NCBI GenBank assembly: GCA_945928585.1
Contig: CAMENQ010000005.1
Location: 1-20,965 of the forward strand
From: an uncultured Roseburia sp.
Lineage (GTDB): Bacteria > Bacillota > Clostridia > Lachnospirales > Lachnospiraceae
Length of the DNA: 20,965 nucleotides
Reading direction: 5' to 3'
Part shown: positions 15,159 through 20,965 of the stretch, in pieces
Position numbering within the stretch: the stretch's first letter is position 1
Layout of the letters: the number at the start of each line of letters is the position of its first letter
Made by a program: the position numbers and the translations under genes
Notes under the pieces: model-generated
What the model was told of the DNA's origin: nothing
Database searches by the model: none
What the model saw: the letters and a program-made list of their open reading frames with translations, nothing else

Positions 15159-17630
15159 ATGGACAGATACGAGCTTAATGTAAAAATGGAACAGATAAAA
15201 AAGCTTGCAAGACAGAAAGAGTATGCGGCTGCATCAAAAATTGCAGATACAATTGACTTTTACAAAATAAAAGAAAATAAAAATCTGCAGCTTCTGGCAG
15301 ATGTATATGAAGCAAGCGGAAGATACAGTCAGGCGAAAGATGTTCTTATAGAGGCATATGCAAGAACAACTCTTGGCAGGCAGTTTGCCTACAGACTTGT
15401 AAAGCTGTGTATAAAGTCGGGAAATATAAGTGAAGCTGAGGATTTTTATGATGATTTCATAAATGCTGCACCGAAAGATAATTCAAAATATATTCTCCAG
15501 TATGAATTGGCTACTGCAAAGGGACAGCCTTTAGAAGAAAGAATAAAAATACTTGAAACCTATCTGAGCGACGATATGGATGAAAAATGGGCATTTGAAC
15601 TGGCAAAGCTGTATCACAAGTCAGGACAGAAGGATAAATGTATAAGGCAGTGCGATGATGTTATACTGTGGTTCAATGATGGAAAATACGCTGACAAGGC
15701 GATGGAATTAAAAATGCTTTATGCACCTCTTACAAAATCTCAGCAGGCAAAGTATGAAGAACGCTGGATGGCAAAATCACGTGCAAACGTAAACGTGGAT
15801 GACATAAAGGTTAAGGAATATGATGCAGCCAATAAGTATAATACAGTAAATATTCAGAATGCCCTTAAGGAAAGTATGGATGTAATCATGAACGAGGAGG
15901 ACATGTATGCAAAGCCTTCAAAGGAAAGAGAAAAGCAGGAAGACCTTGAAAAAACAAAGGTAGTATTTACCGATGAGGTTGTAAACAGTCTTCTTTCACA
16001 TACCGTAAGAGACATAAGCCTGCCGGAAAAATATAATACAGTGCCTTTAAGCCCAGTGCTGGATATGGACAGTGACGGACAGCTTGAAATGAACATAGAG
16101 GACGAGCCTGTAGATGACCAGATAGAAGGACAGATGACAATAGGAGACCTTCTGGACATGTATGAAAAGCGTGAGGCGGAAGAAGTGTTGACAGAAGCGG
16201 CAGTTACGGAAGAAACAGAAGAAACGGAAGAAAGCATAAATAACGCAGAAGATGATAAGGAAATATCGGAGGATAACCCTGAAACACCTGATATGGAAAT
16301 GATTGATGAAGATGAAACAGAGGAATCACACGAAGACAGTACGGAAGATGAATTATTCAGTGATGATTTGCTGGATGATGAAATAAGTGAAAGGCTTGCC
16401 GGAGAAGAACAGGATGAACCTCAGGTGGATTTGGAGGAAAAGCTTATGGATGTCACTGTTGATATAAGTGATGTGCAGATAGCACTTGCAAAGATTTCGG
16501 GAGCACTTGACGAGTCATATGATGAAGGAAAGAATGAGGAACAGCAGGAGGCTGCCGACCATAAGAGTATTTTGGAAGAAACCGAAGAAGATATAGAAGA
16601 ATTTGATGAAGAAGTTGAAGATGATGTAAATGAATTTGCTGAAGAAGCTGAAAATACTGCAACTGAATTTAATGAAGAAACCGAAGATACTGCAAATGAA
16701 TCTGACGAAGAAATGAAAGAAATAACAGAAGAGGAAGAGAAACCGCAGTCTGCAGAAAGTGATAAAACAGAGGCGGCAGAAGATTCTCAGGAACCGGAAG
16801 AAACTTTTGACGAAGCTCAAAAGGAAGACGCACAAAAGGAAGAAGCAGATATTAAAAAAGAAAAGGCAGACAACACAAATCCGCAGCCTGCAAAACAGAT
16901 TGGAAACAATGAGGTTAAGGAACTTATAAAGGACTTCGTTACAAAGTATTCCGGTGTGCAGGGGCTTGACAGACAGCTTCTTGCAGTGCTTCAGGCGGTA
17001 CTGATTAATCACAATACACGGCTTATTGTAATGGGTGAGGTAAAGAGTGGAAAAACTGCACTTGCCATAGACCTTGTGAAAATTATAAATAAAATACAGC
17101 AGATACGTGGAAGAAAAATAGCTAAAATAAACGGTGACGTACTTAATGAAGGCAACGTATCCGAATATTTTGAAAAGCTTGCAGGTATGGATATTATAAT
17201 TGAAAGGGCAGGCTCATTAAATAATACAGTAGCAGCTAAGATTATCGAGGAAACAGAAAATGACCCGGACTACAGAATACTGGTATTAGAGGACGAAAAG
17301 TCTAATATGGAAGAATTTCTTAAAAACAATGAACAGGCAGATAAGCTCTTTAAGGGAAGACTGGTCGTAAGGCAGAATAAAATAAGAGACTGGGCATTAG
17401 TTGCAAAGAAATATGCAGAAGCACAGGGTTATGAAATAGACGAGATGGGAATACTTGCCCTTCATGCCAGAATAGATGACCTTTATGCGATTTCACTTCT
17501 TATAGGAAAAAATCAGGTAGAGGAAATCATTGATAATGCCATAAAGAAATCAAAGAGTAAAAGATTTGGAAAAGTCCTTAAGCTGTTTGGAAAGGAAAGA
17601 GAAAAAATACTTAGGGAGGAAGACTTTTAA
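15159..17630 (+). CDS. TPR / acidic linker / AAA-like protein
   Basis: An 823-residue protein with three parts. Residues 1-200 are helical repeats of TPR type (for example LARQKEYAAASKIADTI and DVYEASGRYSQAKDVLIEAY). Residues about 300-585 are an acidic, low-complexity linker dominated by Glu and Asp, including five 11-residue repeats. Residues about 590-823 hold an AAA-like domain with Walker A at 626-633 (GEVKSGKT). Where CbbX/EccA-type AAA proteins have Walker B plus AYSL, this protein has MDIIIERAGSL at 677-687, without the acidic pair. The following ILVLEDEKSNMEEFL matches the sensor-1 and helix region of the CbbX type. It may therefore bind nucleotide but hydrolyse it poorly or not at all. 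No partner is known to me. It begins 25 bp after the SMC gene stop behind AGGAG (15148-15152), the place where Wadjet loci often keep jetD. The family resemblance is inference. Confidence 0.6.
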   Translation: MDRYELNVKMEQIKKLARQKEYAAASKIADTIDFYKIKENKNLQLLADVYEASGRYSQAKDVLIEAYARTTLGRQFAYRLVKLCIKSGNISEAEDFYDDFINAAPKDNSKYILQYELATAKGQPLEERIKILETYLSDDMDEKWAFELAKLYHKSGQKDKCIRQCDDVILWFNDGKYADKAMELKMLYAPLTKSQQAKYEERWMAKSRANVNVDDIKVKEYDAANKYNTVNIQNALKESMDVIMNEEDMYAKPSKEREKQEDLEKTKVVFTDEVVNSLLSHTVRDISLPEKYNTVPLSPVLDMDSDGQLEMNIEDEPVDDQIEGQMTIGDLLDMYEKREAEEVLTEAAVTEETEETEESINNAEDDKEISEDNPETPDMEMIDEDETEESHEDSTEDELFSDDLLDDEISERLAGEEQDEPQVDLEEKLMDVTVDISDVQIALAKISGALDESYDEGKNEEQQEAADHKSILEETEEDIEEFDEEVEDDVNEFAEEAENTATEFNEETEDTANESDEEMKEITEEEEKPQSAESDKTEAAEDSQEPEETFDEAQKEDAQKEEADIKKEKADNTNPQPAKQIGNNEVKELIKDFVTKYSGVQGLDRQLLAVLQAVLINHNTRLIVMGEVKSGKTALAIDLVKIINKIQQIRGRKIAKINGDVLNEGNVSEYFEKLAGMDIIIERAGSLNNTVAAKIIEETENDPDYRILVLEDEKSNMEEFLKNNEQADKLFKGRLVVRQNKIRDWALVAKKYAEAQGYEIDEMGILALHARIDDLYAISLLIGKNQVEEIIDNAIKKSKSKRFGKVLKLFGKEREKILREEDF
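16569..16733 (+). repeat. Five 33-bp in-frame repeats, acidic
   Basis: Five successive 11-residue units encode ILEETEEDIEE, FDEEVEDDVNE, FAEEAENTATE, FNEETEDTANE and SDEEMKEITEE. The three central ones begin with Phe and keep Glu at positions 3 and 11. The period is a multiple of three, so copy number can vary in frame. Confidence 0.7.
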
Positions 17631-17669
17631 AATTGAAAACGCCGGTTAAGTGGCAGATTGAGAGGAAAC

Positions 17670-18227
17670 ATGAACAAGGAATATGTAAACGCACCATTTT
17701 TTAGGAGAGGAATAGCATTTGTTATAGATGCAGCAATGGCATTTTTGCCGGCACTTGTTGTTTATATTCTTTTTACGGGAGGTTATAAGGGACTTGCACC
17801 GGTATATTATCCGGCACCTATAATAGGAGCAGTTTCTATGGTAGACTTACCTGTTGAAGTGAATGAAAAGGTAAGTCATGTAACAACAGATGAGGGTGGC
17901 ACCATTTCAACTACAAATTACTCAATGACAGCTACAGGAGCAAGGCTTTTATCGGTGGTAGTCATTGTTATGTATGTAGGCTACGGAACATTCTGTACCA
18001 TAGTTTACGACGGAAAAACCATAGGAAAAAAGTTTATGAAAATTAAGGTTGTTTCGGAAAATGAAGAAAAAATGACAAAATCATTTTTGCTTAGAGAGCT
18101 TTTGGGAAAGGTAGTCGTAAATTCTACAGTTGTCGTACCTGCAGTATCAGTGTTTATGGCTGCTTTTGGAAAAGATAAAAAGACAGTCCATGATTATATA
18201 GGAAAAACAAGAGTGGTTATGGAATAA
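17670..18227 (+). CDS. RDD-family membrane protein
   Basis: A 185-residue integral membrane protein with the three marks of the RDD family: an Arg early in the first helix (FFRRGIAFVIDAAMAF, with its following Asp) and a conserved Asp near the C-terminus (VHDYIGKTRVV). Hydrophobic segments lie at about 14-33, 90-112 and 150-165. After the second comes GKTIGKKFMKIKVV, the loop that precedes the amphipathic helix in the family. Known RDD members include ion transporters and uncharacterised proteins; no substrate can be read here. I chose the ATG at 17670 with GAGG 4 nt upstream; a TTG at 17658 would add four residues. It follows the AAA-like gene by 39 bp and precedes the Sua5 gene by 19 bp, so it is probably in the same transcript, but no functional link is evident. 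Confidence 0.8.
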   Translation: MNKEYVNAPFFRRGIAFVIDAAMAFLPALVVYILFTGGYKGLAPVYYPAPIIGAVSMVDLPVEVNEKVSHVTTDEGGTISTTNYSMTATGARLLSVVVIVMYVGYGTFCTIVYDGKTIGKKFMKIKVVSENEEKMTKSFLLRELLGKVVVNSTVVVPAVSVFMAAFGKDKKTVHDYIGKTRVVME

Positions 18228-18246
18228 AGCTTTTTGGAGGCACACT

Positions 18247-19335
18247 ATGGAGACTGTTATTAAGAAACTTAATATATGTAAAGAAAAAGATTTATCGGAT
18301 ACAGATATGTCCCATATAGATTTATCGGATGCCGGCAAAATAATACGTGACGGAGGTCTTGTGGCATTTCCTACGGAGACCGTTTACGGACTTGGAGGAA
18401 ATGCTTTAGACAAGGAGGCAGCTTCCAAAATATACAGTGCTAAGGGAAGACCATCGGACAATCCGCTTATTGTACATATATCAAAAATAGAACAGATAGA
18501 TGGAATTGCCATAAATATAAGCGAAAATGCGCGAAAACTGATGGAGGCGTTTTGGCCGGGCCCTCTCACCATAATATTAAATAAGGGGGATAAAGTTCCG
18601 TATGAGACTACGGGAGGTCTTAATACTGTTGCCGTAAGAATGCCAAATCACCCGATAGCACTTAAACTCATAGATGAGGCGGGAGTGCCTATAGCTGCAC
18701 CAAGTGCAAATACATCAGGAAGACCAAGCCCTACACTTGCAAGCCATGTGGAAGAGGATATGAACGGCAGAATCGATATGATAATAGACGGAGGACAGGT
18801 AGGCATAGGAATAGAATCTACCATAATAGATATGTCAGCAGATACACCTATGATATTAAGACCGGGATACATTACAAAAGAAATGCTGGAAAGCATTATA
18901 GGGAGCGTAGAGACTGATAAGGTAGTACTGGCAAAATCAGTGGAAGAAATAGGCGGTGATTATAAGCCAAAGGCACCGGGAATGAAATACAGACATTATG
19001 CACCTAAGGCAGAGCTTATAATGTTTGAAGGTACCGTGGAAAACGTGGCTAAAGCCATTAATGAAAGAGTAGAGGAAGACATAAAAAACGGTAAAAAACC
19101 GGCAGTTATATGTACCGATGAAACAAAAAATCTGTACCATAAAGGCTCTATAAAATCCATAGGGGCAAGAAACAATCAGGAAACTATAGCGTATAATCTA
19201 TATCAGCTCCTTAGGGAATTTGACAATATGGATATAGACTGCATATATGGAGAAACCTTTTATGGAACAGGACTTGGACAGGCAATTATGAACAGACTTA
19301 TTAAGGCAGCAGGATATCATCTGGAACAGGTGTAG
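18247..19335 (+). CDS. Threonylcarbamoyl-AMP synthase, Sua5 type
   Basis: A 362-residue L-threonylcarbamoyladenylate synthase that makes TC-AMP from threonine, bicarbonate and ATP for the t6A modification at position 37 of ANN-decoding tRNAs. The YrdC/TsaC domain spans about 28-230. It contains GGLVAFPTETVYGLGGNA, the nucleotide-binding SAKGRPSDNPL with its key Lys and Arg, and SANTSGRPSPT. The linker with PGMKYRHYAP then leads into the Sua5-specific C-terminal Rossmann-like domain (about 245-362). The long form distinguishes Sua5 from the short TsaC of E. coli. The N-terminus contains two exact copies of a 12-bp sequence (18289-18300 and 18319-18330), each encoding DLSD. GGAGG at 18236-18240 supports the start. 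The gene is followed by the phosphatase-like gene and rpiB, as ywlC, ywlE and ywlF (rpiB) lie near one another in Bacillus. Confidence 0.94.
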   Translation: METVIKKLNICKEKDLSDTDMSHIDLSDAGKIIRDGGLVAFPTETVYGLGGNALDKEAASKIYSAKGRPSDNPLIVHISKIEQIDGIAINISENARKLMEAFWPGPLTIILNKGDKVPYETTGGLNTVAVRMPNHPIALKLIDEAGVPIAAPSANTSGRPSPTLASHVEEDMNGRIDMIIDGGQVGIGIESTIIDMSADTPMILRPGYITKEMLESIIGSVETDKVVLAKSVEEIGGDYKPKAPGMKYRHYAPKAELIMFEGTVENVAKAINERVEEDIKNGKKPAVICTDETKNLYHKGSIKSIGARNNQETIAYNLYQLLREFDNMDIDCIYGETFYGTGLGQAIMNRLIKAAGYHLEQV

Positions 19336-19383
19336 GTAAAAGCTTCTATAATAAAAAGTGATGGAAAGGAAAGTGTTTACAGA

Positions 19384-19833
19384 TTGACATACAGGAAAAT
19401 TATATTTGTAAGTGAGGAAAATATTTTTACAAGTCCGATAGCAGAAGCTCTGATGAAAAAAAGACTTTTGGAGGAGAAAGACGAAAAAACACAGGTTTCA
19501 TCATGCGGAATGGTAGTACTGTTTCCGGAACCCGCCAATCCAAAAGGAGTTGCCATAGCAAAAAGCAGAGGCTTAAATATAGAGGAGCATAGAGCGAGAG
19601 AAATAAGCACAGATATGTTTGGGACAGATGTTCTGGTACTTACTATGTCAGAAAAAATAAAAGCATCAATATACGAAAAGTACAAAAATGCCGTAAATAT
19701 ATACACAATAAAAGAATTCGTCGGACTTGAAGGAGATGTGGAGGCGCCTTACGGCAAGGGAATGAAAGAATACGGAGAGGTATATACACAGCTTGAAAAA
19801 CTGGTTTCGATGATAACGGAGAAAATAAAATAA
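19384..19833 (+). CDS. LMW-phosphatase-fold protein, catalytic residues lost
   Basis: A 149-residue protein with the length and layout of low-molecular-weight protein phosphatases, including Bacillus YwlE (protein-arginine phosphatase). The usual P-loop FVCxGNxCRSP is replaced by FVSEENIFTSPIAEALM: the nucleophilic Cys, the second Cys and the transition-state Arg are gone, while the SP-AEALM frame remains. The DPYG general-acid loop reads APYG at about 124-127, so that Asp is missing too. The middle strands (CGMVVLFPEPANPKG, DVLVLTMSEK) still fit. I infer a pseudophosphatase that may bind phosphorylated protein or act structurally. I recall similar degenerate loops in Lachnospiraceae relatives, so this is probably old rather than a local defect. 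The start is a TTG at 19384; no in-frame ATG or GTG lies upstream, and AAAGGA is 13 nt away, so initiation is weak or inexact. Confidence 0.8.
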   Translation: MTYRKIIFVSEENIFTSPIAEALMKKRLLEEKDEKTQVSSCGMVVLFPEPANPKGVAIAKSRGLNIEEHRAREISTDMFGTDVLVLTMSEKIKASIYEKYKNAVNIYTIKEFVGLEGDVEAPYGKGMKEYGEVYTQLEKLVSMITEKIK

Positions 19834-19840
19834 ATATAAA

Positions 19841-19861
19841 AAGTGTCATATAATGGCACTT
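19841..19861. other. Short hairpin between phosphatase-like gene and rpiB
   Basis: A 9-bp stem (19841-19849 with 19853-19861, one position a T-G mismatch that is a wobble pair in RNA) has loop ATA. On the plus strand no T-run follows, so it is not a standard terminator in the direction of the genes. On the minus strand a T-rich stretch follows, but no minus-strand gene is nearby. Confidence 0.35.
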
Positions 19862-19909
19862 ACATAAAATAAAAAACTGCAGAAGCAGTATAAGGAAGGA
19901 GAAAAAATT

Positions 19910-20338
19910 ATGATAGCATTAGGAAGTGATCAGGGAGGATTTGAATTAAAGCAGGAAGTTATTAAACATCTTGAGGAAAGAGGTCTTGAGTTTAAGGACT
20001 TTGGAAGCTACGACACAAAAAGCGTCGATTACCCTGAATATGCAAAAAAAGTCTGCAAGGCAATTAATGACGGTGAGTGTGATAAAGGTATTCTTATATG
20101 TGGAACAGGTATAGGAATATCCATTACAGCCAATAAAATAAAAGGTATAAGGGCAGCACTCTGCACAGACTGCTTTATGGCGGAGGCCACAAGACTCCAC
20201 AATGATGCAAATGTACTGGCATTAGGCGGCAGGGTAGTAGGCCCGGGACTTGCCCTTAAGATAGTTGACACATTCCTCGACACACCATTCTCAAATGAAG
20301 AAAGACATATAAGACGTATAAACGCGATAGAAGATTAG
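19910..20338 (+). CDS. rpiB: Ribose-5-phosphate isomerase B
   Basis: A 142-residue RpiB/LacAB-family enzyme that interconverts ribulose 5-phosphate and ribose 5-phosphate in the pentose phosphate pathway. The catalytic Cys lies in ILICGTGIGISI, the phosphate-binding segment HNDANVLALGGR follows, and the C-terminal RHIRRINAIED is typical. The N-terminal motif reads GSDQGG where E. coli RpiB has GCDHVG, so a His is replaced by Gln. This does not remove the Cys base, and I recall the Q form in other Lachnospiraceae. LacA/B (galactose 6-phosphate isomerase) is an alternative because the families are close, but no lac genes are nearby. AAGGAG at 19896-19901 with 8-nt spacing supports the start. 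It lies 76 bp after the phosphatase-like gene. Confidence 0.92.
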   Translation: MIALGSDQGGFELKQEVIKHLEERGLEFKDFGSYDTKSVDYPEYAKKVCKAINDGECDKGILICGTGIGISITANKIKGIRAALCTDCFMAEATRLHNDANVLALGGRVVGPGLALKIVDTFLDTPFSNEERHIRRINAIED

Positions 20339-20421
20339 TCCATAAAAAATAACCGCACATTACTTCTGTTTACAGATAGAAAACCGTGAAAAATCAATAG
20401 AAAAGAAGGTGGCATATTATA

Positions 20422-20910
20422 ATGGAAAAACGAGAGGATTATATTAGCTGGGATGAATATTTTATGGGAGTTGCCATGCTTTCGGCACTTCGCTCCAAAG
20501 ACCCAAATACACAGGTTGGAGCCTGCATAGTAAGTCCTGACAATAAAATATTATCTATGGGCTACAATGGATTTCCCATAGGCTGTTCCGACGATGATTT
20601 TCCATGGTCAAGAGAGGGAACAGAGGGAGATATTGACAACAAATATTTTTATTCCACCCACAGCGAATTAAATGCAATATTAAACTACCGAGGAGGAAGT
20701 CTGGATGGCTGCAAACTGTATGTAACACTTTTCCCGTGCAACGAATGCGCCAAAGCAATAATACAGTGCGGAATAAAGGAAATCGTGTACAGAGATGATA
20801 AATATTCAGATACACCCGGAGTCAGGGCATCCAAAAGAATGCTTTCATCATCAGGTGTAAAGTATACTAAATATACTGAAACCGGTAGAGAAGTTATGCT
20901 GAAATTTTAA
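20422..20910 (+). CDS. dCMP deaminase-like zinc deaminase
   Basis: A 162-residue deaminase of the dCMP/ComEB type, which converts dCMP to dUMP for thymidylate supply. The zinc site is H80 with E82 as proton shuttle (STHSELNAIL, an HSE version of HAE) and C106/C109 in FPCNECAKAI. The N-terminal SWDEYFMGVAMLSALRSKDP and the segment GYNGFPIGCSDDDFPWSREG are characteristic of dCMP deaminases and are absent from TadA. AAGGTGG at 20405-20411 with 10-nt spacing supports the ATG. The sequence between rpiB and this gene (83 bp) shows no clear promoter or terminator. A ComE operon protein 2 annotation would be equivalent in fold. Confidence 0.9.
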   Translation: MEKREDYISWDEYFMGVAMLSALRSKDPNTQVGACIVSPDNKILSMGYNGFPIGCSDDDFPWSREGTEGDIDNKYFYSTHSELNAILNYRGGSLDGCKLYVTLFPCNECAKAIIQCGIKEIVYRDDKYSDTPGVRASKRMLSSSGVKYTKYTETGREVMLKF

Positions 20911-20965
20911 AGGATTAAAGTGAGGTTAATTCAGTTCAGATATATGCCTGCGGATTTAAAACGGG

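Noticed and set aside
16515..17012. A 165-codon minus-strand open frame
   Set aside because: It is the reverse of the GAA/GAT-rich acidic linker, giving an artificial Phe/Leu/Ile-rich sequence; no start signal is visible.
15159..17630. Fourth gene as JetD nuclease
   Set aside because: It has TPR-like repeats and a P-loop, which JetD lacks, and I see no Toprim-like acidic motif.
19347..19352. TATAAT as a -10 box for the phosphatase-like gene
   Set aside because: No acceptable -35 lies 16-18 bp upstream, and the genes are closely spaced.
19849..19854. TATAAT as a -10 box for rpiB
   Set aside because: It lies inside a hairpin stem and loop, and the upstream sequence at the -35 position is only A/T-rich.
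19876..19889. Small ACTGC/GCAGT hairpin upstream of rpiB as a terminator
   Set aside because: The stem is only 5 bp and the T-run would follow only on the minus strand, where no gene is present.
20911..20965. Start of another gene at the window end
   Set aside because: The remaining 55 bases have no ribosome binding site with a convincing start and are too short to judge.

Overview
The window looks like a chromosomal segment of an AT-rich anaerobic Firmicute, most likely a member of the Lachnospiraceae (Clostridia). The grounds are a DUF6128-type N- and C-terminal module, a Bacillus-type long SRP RNA with an Alu domain, strong AGGAGG ribosome binding sites, and the tadA / SRP RNA / dnaX / ybaB / recR neighbourhood known from Bacillus. 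This assignment is inference from recognised families; no search was run.

Layout. (1) Positions 1-1140: a DUF6128-like protein with an in-frame 15-bp minisatellite. It converges on, and overlaps by 53 bp, a minus-strand polytopic membrane protein (1088-1720, YhhN-like). (2) Positions 1743-2125: a gene-free, near-perfect inverted repeat of about 380 bp between the membrane protein and a plus-strand degenerate HD-GYP protein (2242-3264). (3) Positions 3273-4645, minus strand: SRP RNA with a consensus promoter, then tadA, then a GNAT acetyltransferase. (4) Positions 4799-17630, plus strand: a long, tightly packed gene run, pfkA - dnaX - ybaB - recR - kleisin-like JetA/DUF5716 - KITE-like DUF6063 - SMC-like ATPase - TPR/acidic/AAA-like protein. 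(5) Positions 17670-20910, plus strand: RDD membrane protein, Sua5-type threonylcarbamoyl-AMP synthase, a low-molecular-weight-phosphatase-fold protein lacking its catalytic residues, RpiB and a dCMP-deaminase-like protein. The last 55 bases hold no recognisable gene.

How the genes work together. The core is replication and repair (clamp-loader subunit DnaX, nucleoid-associated YbaB/EbfC, RecR). Directly downstream is a three-gene SMC complex of the MukBEF/MksBEF/Wadjet class. Its genes overlap by 11 and 14 bp, and recR and its first gene are 17 bp apart. The nuclease subunit normally found in Wadjet (JetD, with a Toprim-like domain) is not in the window. The fourth slot instead holds an 823-residue protein with an N-terminal TPR-like region, a long acidic repeat-bearing linker, and a CbbX/EccA-like AAA domain whose Walker A is intact but whose Walker B is lost. 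I regard this nuclease-less SMC locus, fixed behind recR, as the most interesting system here: it may be a housekeeping condensin rather than, or in addition to, a plasmid-defence module. Other points of interest are the 383-bp palindrome, the pseudophosphatase, the mixed ATP/PPi signature in PfkA, and two in-frame minisatellites.
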